38,327 nt of DNA from Rhodobacteraceae bacterium UBA6273 (GCA_002440625.1 DJUV01000203.1:1-38327); one strand, 5' to 3'. Counted from the first letter of the stretch, positions 1 to 13,826 are shown. Made by a program: numbers and translations. Notes: generated from the sequence alone by a model not told the origin.

Positions 1-1058
<1,058 letters not shown>

Positions 1059-1062
<4 letters not shown>

Positions 1063-2348
1063 GTGACGGCTGGCCAAAGATGAAGCTGTCGGATGCGGGA
1101 GTAATCCTTCTGGATTGCGACCACAAGACACCCGAAGCAGTAGAAGTCGGGCGGCCTTACATCGGCATCCCTCAGATGACGAGTGGACGAATAGACTTCT
1201 CGTCTGCTCGCCAGATTTCGGAAGATGATTTCGTCACTTGGAACCGAAAGACGAAGTACCAGCGAAACGACGTTGTCCTTTCGCGGCGCACCAATCCCGG
1301 CGTGACAGCAATCGACGATACTGGGACTGAGTTTGCGCTTGGCCAGAACCTTGTTTTGCTTAGGGCGAACGGCAAGCGCGTTGACCCGCCTTTTCTTCGT
1401 TGGTTGGTCAGAACGCCCGAATGGTGGGAGCAAATCGAGAAGTTCATGAACGTTGGCGCAGTGTTCAGCAGCCTCAGATGCCGAGACGTTCCGAGTTTTG
1501 AGCTGACGATTCCCCCCCTCCCCGAACAACGCGCCATTGCCGCCACCCTCGGGGCGCTGGATGATAAGATCGAGTTGAACCGGAAGATGAACGCCACGCT
1601 GGAGGCCATGGCGCGGGCGCTGTTCCGCGACTGGTTCGTCGACTTCGGCCCCACCCGCACCAAAATGGAAGCCCGCGCCCCCTACCTCGCCCCTGACCTT
1701 TGGTCCCTCTTTCCTGACCGGCTGAGTGACGAGGACAAGCCGACGGGGTGGGAGGTTTCCACGATCGGCGATGAGGTTCGCGTTGTCGGCGGCTCTACCC
1801 CGAGCACCAAGGAACCGGACCTTTGGGACGGCGGCATCAATTGGGCCACACCGAAAGATCTATCCAACCTTGTCGCGCCCGTCCTACTTGAAACCGCGCG
1901 GACAATCAGCGCCGCAGGCCTCGCGAAGATCAGTTCGGGCCAGTTGCCAGTGGGGTCGCTCCTGCTGTCCTCCCGCGCGCCGATTGGCTACCTCGCCATC
2001 GCCGAGGTGCCAGTGTCGATAAATCAGGGCTTCATCGGCATGATCTGCGACAGAATGATTTCCAATGTCTTCGCTTGGCTCTGGACGCTGGAAAACATGG
2101 AAGCGATCCTCGCCAAGGCGAACGGCTCGACGTTCCAGGAGATCAGCAAGGGCAACTTTCGTTCGCTGCCTGTGGTCGTTCCTTCAGCACCCGTGATGCA
2201 CGCTTTCGATGCCATCGCGCAGCCGCTCTACGAACGCATCGCCAAAAATGAACGTGAATCCCGCACGCTCGCGCAGACCCGCGACCTCCTACTGCCGCAA
2301 CTGATGTCAGGTCAGATACTGGTCCAGCCAGACGCTAAGGCGGGCTGA
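1059..2348 (+). CDS. hsdS: Type I restriction-modification specificity subunit HsdS
   Basis: HsdS recognises the split DNA target and holds the methylase and nuclease subunits together. The 429-residue protein has the usual two-fold layout. The first target-recognition domain covers about residues 1-150. A conserved helical spacer follows at about 153-200 ([20 protein letters not shown], then [14 protein letters not shown]). The second recognition domain begins at [10 protein letters not shown], and a C-terminal helix repeats the spacer theme ([15 protein letters not shown]). The GTG start overlaps the hsdM stop in a GTGA, so it is chosen over later starts. The first recognition domain looks less GC-rich than its surroundings, as expected for a segment exchanged by recombination. 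The recognised sequence cannot be read from the protein. Confidence 0.95.
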
Positions 2349-2350
2349 CC

Positions 2351-3376
2351 ATGGAGTATTTCCGCCAGCGGTTCATTGATGAACTGAACGATGAAGGTCC
2401 GGTCGCAATCCGAACCTTTGAATGGCCAAGCGTCGATGTATTCAAGGCGATGGCGCCTGAGCTTTATGAGGGGCATTTCGTCGATTGGCTCGGGGCTACG
2501 AAGGAAGCAGCGAGGGATCGCGCACGCGAATTCCTGACCGAAAATGGGTGCCTTGATCGGTTCAATCGCCTTTCTGAGCAGTGTGAAAATCAAAGGGTGA
2601 TGCCATTCGTCGGCGCTGGGCTTTCCCGTTCGACAGGGTTTCCGCTCTGGAGCGATTTCCTTCTGTCGCTGACGGCCGACTTTGCCGCCTGTCGCGCGGA
2701 CCTTGAGGCACACCTTGCAGCTTGGCGTTACGAAGAGGCTGCGCAACTAATGCGCGACCGGATGGGGAACGACATTTTTGATGAGGCAGTCCAAAACACA
2801 TTTGGGCACCGCCGAAAAACTGTCGCTGGCCCAATTCGGCTTCTGCCGCTGAAATTTAGACGTGGGGCAATCACTACCAACTTCGACTATGTTCTGGATA
2901 AGATTTACGATGACGCTGGATGTCGATTTGACATTACCCTAGCCGGGGCCAATCTGCGAGAAGCATCGCGCCGGATAGGTGATCATCCTCATTGCCTGCT
3001 TCGACTGCATGGCGAGGCAGATACCGCTATCGGTCGAGTTCTAACACGCGACGAGTATGAAGCACATTACGGGGTAGAGGGCAGCTACCGGGAAATCCTT
3101 CGTGCGACCATAAACGCAACAAGTTTGCTTTTCGTCGGATGCAGCCTAAACGTTGATCGCACCATTGCCGCGCTCGCTGAGCTTAAGGCGGCAGCGGCGG
3201 TCGCCACACCAAGGCATTACGCATTCTTGCCGTTGGCAGAGGGATTGGATCGAGAGGCGCGCCGCGCTGAACTTGGTGCAGCCGACATTCATCCAATCTG
3301 GTACCCGCCCGAAAACCATGACCAAGCTATTGAAGACTTGTTGATTTCTTTGATCGAAGGCGGGTTTCATGAATAA
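2351..3376 (+). CDS. SIR2-like domain protein embedded in the type I RM operon
   Basis: This 341-residue protein has a SIR2-type NAD-binding fold. The nucleotide loop is FVGAGLS (about residues 86-92), the catalytic-type asparagine is in TTNFDY (about N177), and a catalytic-type histidine is in LLRLHG (about H220). A further conserved strand, LLFVGCSLN, lies near residue 260. In phage-defence proteins, SIR2 domains commonly hydrolyse NAD+ after infection is sensed. The first 85 residues match nothing I recognise and could be the sensing or docking part. The gene starts two bases after the hsdS stop and ends 45 bases before hsdR, so it sits inside the hsd operon. I see no membrane segment. The fold is clear; NADase activity and any link to the RM complex are inferred. 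Confidence 0.85.
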   Translation: MEYFRQRFIDELNDEGPVAIRTFEWPSVDVFKAMAPELYEGHFVDWLGATKEAARDRAREFLTENGCLDRFNRLSEQCENQRVMPFVGAGLSRSTGFPLWSDFLLSLTADFAACRADLEAHLAAWRYEEAAQLMRDRMGNDIFDEAVQNTFGHRRKTVAGPIRLLPLKFRRGAITTNFDYVLDKIYDDAGCRFDITLAGANLREASRRIGDHPHCLLRLHGEADTAIGRVLTRDEYEAHYGVEGSYREILRATINATSLLFVGCSLNVDRTIAALAELKAAAAVATPRHYAFLPLAEGLDREARRAELGAADIHPIWYPPENHDQAIEDLLISLIEGGFHE

Positions 3377-3421
3377 GTCCTTTATGAAACAGAGAAAGCC
3401 TTCTTCGCAAGGATCAGGCAA

Positions 3422-6553
<3,132 letters not shown>

Positions 6554-6626
6554 GATGAACCCATTGTGCGATTGGGGAAAACTGACCCGTAATCGAAACT
6601 ATTGAAAGTCTCAGAAGGTCGGCTGC

Positions 6627-7604
6627 ATGAAATTCAAACCACGCAACCTTCGCGCAATCGCCGATATGGTCATTGGGGATGCCGAACATTTTCCTCGACG
6701 GTCCAGTTTTTTCATCACCAAGTTTTTCGAAGAGTGCGATCTCGACTTCGTTCACGATGGCACCACACGTGCGATCTGGGCCTCTCAGCGCCTTGAAGAG
6801 CTATTGGAAGAACCCCAACCCGCAGCCTTTCAGCTGCCAACGCGCTTTGTCGTTTTGCTCCGGACGCTAATGGACCCCCGAGAGGCAGAGGACGGCGACC
6901 TTGATCGAGGTAAAGCGTTGGCGTTGTTGAACGAGCCTCTGACAAGGGAGGGCTATGAAGCATACTATGACGAGGATCGGACGCTGCAGATTCGCCACGT
7001 TGGTAGCAAGACAGTGTCAACGGCGACCAATCCACATCGCCCCTTAACCCCCAAAGAAACAGAGCGTAAGAGGCAGTTGAACGCTTATCTCGATGCCTGC
7101 AGCGAAGACGAGCTGATCGAAGAAATCCTGTTGCCTCTGTTCCGGCAGCTTGGCTTCCACCGCCTTACGGCCGCTGGTCACGCCGACAAAGCCCTGGAAT
7201 ATGGCAAGGACGTCTGGATGCGCTTTGTCCTGCCCACCCAGCACGTCCTATACTTTGGCATTCAGGCGAAAAAGGGAAAGCTTGACTCGGCCGGGATGAC
7301 GAAAGGATCAAATGCCAATATCGCCGAGATTTATCAGCAGGTCTTGATGATGCTGGGGCATGAGATTTTCGATCCGGAAACGAGCAAGAAAGCCCTTGTC
7401 GACCATGCCTTTATCGTTGCCGGTGGAATCATCACCAAGCAAGCGCGCAATTGGTTGGGAGGAAAGCTCGACGCCTCAAAGCGCAGCCAGATAATGTTCA
7501 TGGACCGTGAAGACATCCTGAATCTTTATGTGACCTACAATATACCCCTTCCAGCGAACGCCCTGCCAAAGCTTGACCCGCTGCCGGATGAGATTCCGTT
7601 CTAA
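6627..7604 (+). CDS. Unknown protein with AbiJ-type N-terminal and nuclease-like C-terminal regions
   Basis: I do not know the function of this 325-residue protein. Its N-terminus (EHFPRRSSFF, FFEECDLDFVHDGTTR) resembles the small N-terminal domain found on AbiJ-like and other defence proteins. The C-terminal half has a strand pattern that could be a PD-(D/E)xK-type core: EYGKDVWMRF at about residues 192-201, then LYFGIQAKKGKLD, where a Q-x-K pair takes the usual E-x-K place. The gene lies 73 bases after hsdR on the same strand, so it may be the last gene of the RM operon. An AAGG element lies about nine bases before the ATG. The context favours an accessory defence nuclease. The domain readings come from pattern only, without a profile search. 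Confidence 0.6.
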   Translation: MKFKPRNLRAIADMVIGDAEHFPRRSSFFITKFFEECDLDFVHDGTTRAIWASQRLEELLEEPQPAAFQLPTRFVVLLRTLMDPREAEDGDLDRGKALALLNEPLTREGYEAYYDEDRTLQIRHVGSKTVSTATNPHRPLTPKETERKRQLNAYLDACSEDELIEEILLPLFRQLGFHRLTAAGHADKALEYGKDVWMRFVLPTQHVLYFGIQAKKGKLDSAGMTKGSNANIAEIYQQVLMMLGHEIFDPETSKKALVDHAFIVAGGIITKQARNWLGGKLDASKRSQIMFMDREDILNLYVTYNIPLPANALPKLDPLPDEIPF

Positions 7605-7928
7605 TCAGGTTATCGGTCAACGGCCCCGTTTGGGCTGACCTCCCCCTCCCAATGGTTCCTCCCCGGCCCCGAACGCATGCGGGGGGGCGCAGCGCAGCAG
7701 GTCCCTAGCGACAGGCATTTTCACCGGGGAATCCAGGCGGAATCCACTTCGTAGAAACCATCTCAGTAAATTACAATATATCAATGGCTTAGATAATCAC
7801 GATCGTGCCGCGCTGGATTCTTTTGCGGAATCCAGGGAATCCACTTTCCGGAAGCCACCGTGGCCAGAATCCAGCCAGCGGAATCCACCCTTTTCGATCC
7901 GTGATGGATCGCCCAGAGCCCCGCCTGA
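7605..7928. other. Non-coding stretch between convergent genes
   Basis: This region lies between the convergent ends of the type I RM operon and the RecQ-UvrD gene. I see no credible gene. A minus-strand frame across 7781-8053 runs into the helicase gene and has no recognisable content. The first part holds an imperfect inverted repeat (GGTC at about 7616 with GACC at about 7638) without a T-run, so it is a poor terminator. The second half holds the GGAATCCA repeat cluster listed separately, with an AT-rich patch near 7765-7800. Confidence 0.7.
7728..7887. repeat. Cluster of GGAATCCA short direct repeats
   Basis: Five exact GGAATCCA copies lie at 7728-7735, 7739-7746, 7827-7834, 7836-7843 and 7880-7887. 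A near copy, AGAATCCA, is at 7866-7873, and an inverted core, TGGATTC, is at 7814-7820. The copies come in closely spaced pairs (starts 11 and 9 bases apart). An 8-base word would be expected by chance far less than once in 160 bases, so this is a real local structure. It could be a decayed repeat element, a protein-binding array or a leftover of an insertion junction. I cannot tell which. Confidence 0.6.
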
Positions 7929-10900
7929 TCACGAACATCTGCTGCCGTTCTGATCCGCCTTGACAGGATCCGACTCTGCTTGGAACACCAGTTCGGGCAG
8001 GACCACCTCCCACGCGTCGCGCCGAAGCAGGTGGTCATAGTCCTCATCCCCATCCTCGCGCCGCCAGTTCAGGATGGCAGCGACCTCGCCACGCAGGAAG
8101 GTGATGCCCTCGGGCTGGTCGAAGGCCCGGGAGAGGCGGGCAAGGGTCTGGCCTTGGGCGTTATCGATCCGCCAGCGGTCGCCGTCGCGGATCAGATGGA
8201 CGGGGTCGCCGGGGCGCGCGGCGGCGATGGCGGCCAGAGTCGGATCACCGGGGCGAAGGCGCCCGGCAAAGGACAGGTCCACCAGCTTCGGGTCGGGCGG
8301 CACATAGCGCAGGCGGGCGCGCGGCAGGGCGGCAGCGTCGGGGGTAACGCGGCGGGACAGGACAGCGTCACCGGGCTGCACGAAGGCATGCGGTCCATCG
8401 GTCAGTACGGTCAGCGTGGACCGCGCCCGCGTCATGGCGACATAGAACAGGCGACGTGGGGCGTCGGAATCTTCGCCGCGCGAGGGGCGATCCCAGCCGC
8501 CGTTCAGGATCGCGACATGATCGAACTCAAGCCCCTTGGCGCGATGGGCCGTCATCAGCAGCAGACCCCGCTGTTCGCCCCGCACATCCCGGGCCCATTC
8601 GCCGAACCATTGCACGATGTCGGGCACCGGGGCGGCCTTTTCCACCAGTTCGCGCGCCAGGGTGCCAATGCCTTCGCCTATCAGGTCGGTCCAGCGGGAT
8701 TGCGGCTGCGCGTTCAGGATTGCGACCAGATCAGAGATGGTAAGCAGCCGGGCCCGATCCGCCAGCAGAGCACGGACAAATCCCTGCATCTCGCGCATGC
8801 GCCACAGGGTGAGCGGCTTCTCATTCGCCATGTCGATGGGAATACCCAGCGCCTCGGCATAGGCACGGACAGGTTCCAGCCGCCGCCAGTCACGGGCGAT
8901 TACGGCGCAGCGACGCCAGGACCAATCCGGGTCCAGCCTGGACAGTCGCACCAGTTCGTCCAGCGCAGCTACCGCCTGCGCGGCATCGCCCCCCGCATCC
9001 AGAAGGCTGACCCGCCCTTGCGCCACCGGGTCCAGCGCCGCCCAATCGCCGCCCGGCATCGCCTTGGCGCGGGCGCGGTTCACGGTGATGTCATGGCCTG
9101 CCTTCATGCGCTGGGCCGCTGGGCCAATCACGGCGTTTGCCGCCGCGATGATAAGGGCAGTCGAGCGGTAGTTCTCGGTCAGCCAGACCGGCTTGGCGGC
9201 GTAGTCGGCCTCGAACCTTCGGATGAAGTCGATGCTGGCCCCGGCGAAGGCGTAGATGTTCTGGTCATCATCGCCCACGGCGAAGAGGCTGATCCGCAGG
9301 TCATCCTCCAGCGACCGGCCCGCCACGGCACCGATCAGAGCGTATTCCTCGGGGCCGATGTCCTGATATTCGTCGACCAGAAGCCAGCGATAGCCCTGGA
9401 TCAGCGTCTCGCGCAGCGCCTCGGCTTCGGCCTTGGTCAACCCGTCGCCACGCAACAGGGACACCGCCTGCAGGACGATCCCGTCAAAGTCGCGCGGGCC
9501 TTCGTGATCGCCTGCAAAGCTCGCCCCCATCAGCCGCATCGCCAGCGCGTGGCAAGTTGAGACTGTCACCCCCGCCGCGTCATCCCTGATCAGGCGGCGC
9601 AAACGTTCGCGGATCTCGGCGGCGGCATGGCGGTTGTAGGTCAGCACCAGAATGCCGCGCGGGTCCTCGCGTTTCACGCGGATCAGGTAAGCGATGCGAT
9701 GCACCAACACCCGCGTCTTGCCCGACCCCGGCCCTGCAAGCACCAGTACGTTGGTCTGTTCGCGGTCATCGCGCACGATCTCGGCCTGCACCGGGTTGTC
9801 CAGCGCATCGACAATTGTCTTCCACGAGGTGCCTGTGGTCTGCCGCCGGATTTCCGTACCGCGCCCCGGCAGCCAGCGGCGCAGGAAAGCGTCGCGGTCC
9901 AGCACGAAGTAATCTTCAGACAGGCGCTGGGCCTGATCCATCGCCTCCAGCCCCTTTTCGGCATAAGCGGCCATCACATGGGTCTGGATCGTTGTCTCGC
10001 TGTAATGCTCTTCTAGCGGCGCGAAGTGCTGGACCGTAAAAGGGCCACCCTTGGGGTTCAGATGCATCGTGATCGCTGGGCGGAACACCGTCAGGCCCCG
10101 GCCCAAGGTGGCGACCTGCTGCTCGTGCAACCACAAGAGCGCGCGATCCATCAAGCGGGTCATGTCCTTGACCTCGGCCCTGAGCAGCGCGTCGCCGTTC
10201 AGCGCATCCAGCATCGCGCCAAGGGTGGTTTCGACCTGAATGTCCTTGCCGCGTGTTCCCTTGGCGACCTTACCTGTCAGATGAGCGAGAAGTGCCTGCG
10301 CCCCCTGCCGCCGCAGTTCAGCCGTCCGGGCGACCACAAGCCATGACCGCTCCAGCCGCACGAAGATCGTGTTGCGGCTGACCTTGCGCAGGGTCAGGTT
10401 GCCCCTGCCGCCATCCTGATCGCGCCCATCCTGCGCAATGCCGCGCAGTATGGTTTCCACCAGATCGGGCCGTACCTGCACATGCCCCTTGTCACGCAAG
10501 GCCTGACAGGTCTCGGTAAGATTCAAAGGTTGCGCCTCGGACCCTTCGGCGTCCGGCACCGCCTCTTGCATCATGGCGATCAGGTCAGCCTCCATACGGA
10601 CCGCGTGATCCAGACGGCGTGCCGAGGCATCCTCGACCCCCAGATGAACATAGACCGTGATGCCCGTGTCGTTGCTGGCGATGCCCAGCGCCTCAAGATC
10701 AGCAAAGGCCCGATGCAACTCGCGCCCTGACAAGCCGCAAGCGCCAGTCAGATCATCGGTCGAAACCCCGGCATCGACAGGCGCGTTCATCACATGGCGC
10801 ACGAGGTCCATCAGTTGGGTGCGCCGAACCCCGGTGATCTGCGCCCTTTCCAGAATCGCCGCCGCCTCATCAACCGACGGGATGCGTAGCGACGACGGGA

Positions 10901-13046
10901 ACACCTGCACGCGGTTTTCTTCACGGCTAAGCAGCGTCGCTTCTTCCAGCCAGGCCACTGCGGTCTTCACGCGGGTGTCGTCGGTGGTCTTGTCGCGCTC
11001 GAACTCCTGATCCTTCTCCTCACGCACAATCTCGCCGGGGGTGGCGACCACTTCGCCGGATTTGTGCTTTTCCATCCGCCTCAACGCCTTCAGGATCGCG
11101 CCGATCTCATGCCGGGCCAGACGCGAGCGCGCCGACAGCGAGAATTGCCGCTCCACATCCTCGGGGCTGAACAGCAGCACACAATTGGCGGGTGCGCGAT
11201 CCCGCCCCGCGCGGCCTGCCTCTTGCAGGTAGTTTTCCAAGGAGCCCGGAATGTCGCCATGAACGACCAGCCGGATATCGGGCTTGTCGATCCCCATACC
11301 AAAGGCGTTGGTCGCGGCGATCACCCGCAACTGGCCGGTGCGAAAGGCCTCTTGCACATCGCGCTTGCGGTCAGGCGGTAACCCTGCGTGGAAGTAATCA
11401 GCCGCCAGCCCCTGCCCTTTCAGGAACTCCGCTACCTTTTCCGTCGCGCCGCGTGTTGCACAATAGACCACAGCCCCCGAGGCGCCTTCGGGCGGCAGAT
11501 TCGCCTCGATTGCTGACAGGATGTCGGTCAGCTTGGTCGCCTTCTGCGTAGGCAACACCGCGAATGACAGGTTCGTGCGCACGGCACCCCCATCCAGCAA
11601 CATCAGGTCCACCCCAAGGCGGGTCTGGAAGTGGTCACGGATGTCGCGCACCACTTCCGGCTTGGCCGTAGCGGTCAGGCACAGGACGGGCGCTGGGCTA
11701 TCGCCCGAGAATTCCTTGATGAAGCGGCTGACATAGCGGTAGTCGGGCCGGAAATCGTGGCCCCATTTGCTGACGCAATGCGCCTCGTCCAGCACCCAAA
11801 GCCCGACCTCGCGCTGTTGCAGCACTGTACGGATCGACGGTGACCGCAACTGTTCGGGCGAGATCAGCAGCATCGCCGCATCTCCCATCCGCACCTTTTC
11901 CAGCGCGTCATGACGTTCCGGCAGCGAAAGCATGCCGTTCACCGTGACCGCCGCCGATATTCCAGCCCGCGCCAGCCCCTGCACCTGATCGGCCATCAGC
12001 GCCACCAGCGGCGAGATCACCACTGTCAGTGCCCCGGTCTTGTCGAACCGCGACAGCGCCGGGATCTGATAGCAGACCGATTTGCCCGTGCCGGTGGGCA
12101 GGATGCCCAGCAGCGACTTGCCCGCCATCGCCTCGGCCACAATCCGCTCCTGCAACGGGCGGCCCATGTCATCCACCGGCTGGGGGCGGAAGGAGGGAAA
12201 GCCGAACCAGCGTTCCAGTGCGGCATTGGGGTTGTTCTTCTCGACGCACCAGGTGCAGGCCGGATCGCCGCAGTTTGTATCGCGCAGATGCCGCACGATC
12301 CGCCCCGCCTGTGGAAACTGCATCCGTACCCAGGGCGGCATGACAGAGTCCCCACCCGCGACCGAAATCCACGACAGCGCATAGGCCATCGGCCAGCCAT
12401 TGCGCGGATCGGACAGGCGGCCAAGGGTCTGGTCCAACCGATGATTGCAGGCGCGGCCGTCCAGCAGGCGACGGATTGTGGCATGGGCAACAGCTTCACC
12501 CGGAACAGGACCACGCAAGGCTTGGAACAACGCATCGAACCCGCCCGCTGCCTCGCCCCGCGTCGTCAGATGGTGATAGGCAAGCACCGCATCCGGCGCC
12601 ACCTGTCCCAGCCGGGTGAATGCCGCGATCTGGTCCGACAGCACCTGCAGCGCCAGCCGCGCGTCCTGTTCTGGGTCATTCACATGCCCGACCTGGAGCC
12701 GCCCGTCGTGATAATGCTTGACCAGATGGTGGTATGGATTGCGCGGAAAGGCCAAGGGGTTCAGCCACAGCGTATCTATCGGGGCCGCCCCCAACCTCGC
12801 CAGCCGCGCCCGATTGGCCACCAGATGCAGCAGGTCATGGCGCAGGATGTTGTGGCCGACCAGATGCGCTGCCCCATCGCAGAGCGCCTCCAGCCGATCC
12901 AACGCGGGGTCCAGTGCCGCACCCTTATGGACCAGCACCGCCTCACCCCGCACCGCCGCAAAGGCAAAGATCCGCGCAGACTTCGGATCGACCTCCAGAT
13001 CAATGGAGACACAAGTTGCAAGGAAAGGGGCGGTGTCAAAGGTCAA
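7929..13046 (-). CDS. DEDD exonuclease-RecQ helicase-UvrD helicase fusion protein
   Basis: This 1705-residue protein joins three DNA-processing modules. Residues about 14-130 look like a DEDD 3'-5' exonuclease: SIDLEV for the first acidic pair, GHNILRHD for the second site and NDPEQDA for the third. A RecQ-type superfamily 2 helicase follows, with Walker A LPTGTGKS near 318, DEAHCVSKWGHDFRPDY near 420 and QEAGRAGRDRA near 610. A UvrD-type superfamily 1 helicase comes last: AGPGSGKT near 1105, DEYQD near 1229, GDDDQNIYAFAG near 1260, TAHRAKGLEFD near 1505 and FYVAMTRAR near 1535. The start is taken as TTG at 13046, because an in-frame stop lies two codons upstream and a later start would lose the exonuclease motif; the Shine-Dalgarno is weak. 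Repair or anti-phage DNA degradation is likely. The module reading is strong and the biological role is inferred. Confidence 0.9.
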   Translation of the reverse strand: MTFDTAPFLATCVSIDLEVDPKSARIFAFAAVRGEAVLVHKGAALDPALDRLEALCDGAAHLVGHNILRHDLLHLVANRARLARLGAAPIDTLWLNPLAFPRNPYHHLVKHYHDGRLQVGHVNDPEQDARLALQVLSDQIAAFTRLGQVAPDAVLAYHHLTTRGEAAGGFDALFQALRGPVPGEAVAHATIRRLLDGRACNHRLDQTLGRLSDPRNGWPMAYALSWISVAGGDSVMPPWVRMQFPQAGRIVRHLRDTNCGDPACTWCVEKNNPNAALERWFGFPSFRPQPVDDMGRPLQERIVAEAMAGKSLLGILPTGTGKSVCYQIPALSRFDKTGALTVVISPLVALMADQVQGLARAGISAAVTVNGMLSLPERHDALEKVRMGDAAMLLISPEQLRSPSIRTVLQQREVGLWVLDEAHCVSKWGHDFRPDYRYVSRFIKEFSGDSPAPVLCLTATAKPEVVRDIRDHFQTRLGVDLMLLDGGAVRTNLSFAVLPTQKATKLTDILSAIEANLPPEGASGAVVYCATRGATEKVAEFLKGQGLAADYFHAGLPPDRKRDVQEAFRTGQLRVIAATNAFGMGIDKPDIRLVVHGDIPGSLENYLQEAGRAGRDRAPANCVLLFSPEDVERQFSLSARSRLARHEIGAILKALRRMEKHKSGEVVATPGEIVREEKDQEFERDKTTDDTRVKTAVAWLEEATLLSREENRVQVFPSSLRIPSVDEAAAILERAQITGVRRTQLMDLVRHVMNAPVDAGVSTDDLTGACGLSGRELHRAFADLEALGIASNDTGITVYVHLGVEDASARRLDHAVRMEADLIAMMQEAVPDAEGSEAQPLNLTETCQALRDKGHVQVRPDLVETILRGIAQDGRDQDGGRGNLTLRKVSRNTIFVRLERSWLVVARTAELRRQGAQALLAHLTGKVAKGTRGKDIQVETTLGAMLDALNGDALLRAEVKDMTRLMDRALLWLHEQQVATLGRGLTVFRPAITMHLNPKGGPFTVQHFAPLEEHYSETTIQTHVMAAYAEKGLEAMDQAQRLSEDYFVLDRDAFLRRWLPGRGTEIRRQTTGTSWKTIVDALDNPVQAEIVRDDREQTNVLVLAGPGSGKTRVLVHRIAYLIRVKREDPRGILVLTYNRHAAAEIRERLRRLIRDDAAGVTVSTCHALAMRLMGASFAGDHEGPRDFDGIVLQAVSLLRGDGLTKAEAEALRETLIQGYRWLLVDEYQDIGPEEYALIGAVAGRSLEDDLRISLFAVGDDDQNIYAFAGASIDFIRRFEADYAAKPVWLTENYRSTALIIAAANAVIGPAAQRMKAGHDITVNRARAKAMPGGDWAALDPVAQGRVSLLDAGGDAAQAVAALDELVRLSRLDPDWSWRRCAVIARDWRRLEPVRAYAEALGIPIDMANEKPLTLWRMREMQGFVRALLADRARLLTISDLVAILNAQPQSRWTDLIGEGIGTLARELVEKAAPVPDIVQWFGEWARDVRGEQRGLLLMTAHRAKGLEFDHVAILNGGWDRPSRGEDSDAPRRLFYVAMTRARSTLTVLTDGPHAFVQPGDAVLSRRVTPDAAALPRARLRYVPPDPKLVDLSFAGRLRPGDPTLAAIAAARPGDPVHLIRDGDRWRIDNAQGQTLARLSRAFDQPEGITFLRGEVAAILNWRREDGDEDYDHLLRRDAWEVVLPELVFQAESDPVKADQNGSRCS

Positions 13047-13271
13047 ACGTCAGGCATCCGAATTCCAAGGGCCAACAAAGGCTTCCAAGCCATTGATAAC
13101 CTTGTCACCAGGATTCGATAGCCTCAGATTTCAGCCGCGAGTTACTTTTCGGTACTGGCAGGTGCTCCGTGCGCTTTGCTGCAACATGACCGCTCCGATA
13201 TACAATCTGCCATCTCAGCGTGCGCATGTAGCCTTGACGAACGGTCTACGTCGAAGGCCGGTGGCTGGGGA

Positions 13272-13814
13272 TCATGCCGGTAAGGCGATCCGATACACCC
13301 TGCCCCGCGCATCATCTCTTGCAGAAACCACCACCAGACCGAGTTTCTTGCCCAGCGCACCCGACATCGCACCACGGGCGCTGTGAGCCTGCCACCCAAT
13401 CGCGGCAACAATCTCCGGCATTGTGGCTCCTTCGGCCCGCCGCAACATGGTGATCAGCAGCGCCTGCTTTGTTCCCCTGCGCAAGTTAGGGTGTTTCACT
13501 TCGGGCTGGGCGCTGGCACCGCCATGGCTCGCCACAATTGTCTTCACCGCCACCGGTTCGATCCCGATGGCTAACAACCCCGCCTCGGTGACCACCAGCG
13601 TGGTGCCGTGACCATCGCCCGTTTCGCGCCAGAGGGGTTCGCCCCGGCGCAGATTGGCATCGACCTCCTGCAGCCAACCGTGATCGATCATCTTGGTCAC
13701 GGCCATCTTGGCCGCCGCACCGGCCAGCCACTTGGGCAGTGGCAGGGCGATGTAGTCGCGGCGCTGGGCCCCGGCGGTCAGGATGATGGTCTGGGTATTG
13801 GTCAGCTTTGTCAT
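13272..13814 (-). CDS. DUF3489 domain protein
   Basis: This is a 180-residue protein of unknown function. The C-terminal part carries the DUF3489 signature: RRGTKQALLITMLRRAEGAT, then a helix-turn-helix-like segment (MPEIVAAIGWQAHSARGAMS), GALGKKLGL and a closing GRVYRI strand. This is compatible with a winged-helix DNA-binding fold. The N-terminal 100 residues carry a weaker similar pattern (AVTKMIDHGWL) and may be a second such domain. AGAGGA lies seven bases before the ATG. It is preceded by two small genes in the same direction with short gaps, so the three probably form an operon. Members are common in alphaproteobacterial accessory regions, and a regulatory role is only a guess. Confidence 0.75.
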   Translation of the reverse strand: MTKLTNTQTIILTAGAQRRDYIALPLPKWLAGAAAKMAVTKMIDHGWLQEVDANLRRGEPLWRETGDGHGTTLVVTEAGLLAIGIEPVAVKTIVASHGGASAQPEVKHPNLRRGTKQALLITMLRRAEGATMPEIVAAIGWQAHSARGAMSGALGKKLGLVVVSARDDARGRVYRIALPA

Positions 13815-13826
13815 GGCGGGTTCCTC

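Noticed and set aside
7728..7887. Possible CRISPR array
   Set aside because: The repeated unit is only eight bases, spacing is irregular (9 to 88 bases between starts) and no cas gene is present.
7781..8053. A 90-codon minus-strand frame at the end of the RecQ-UvrD gene
   Set aside because: It overlaps the real gene in another frame and is made largely from the GGAATCCA repeat stretch.
7980..9560. A 526-codon plus-strand open frame
   Set aside because: It is antisense to the UvrD half of the fusion protein, whose motifs are clear; its own product is low-complexity and has no motif.
11910..13121. A 403-codon plus-strand open frame
   Set aside because: It is antisense to the exonuclease and RecQ region, with an R/H/Q-rich composition and no recognisable fold.
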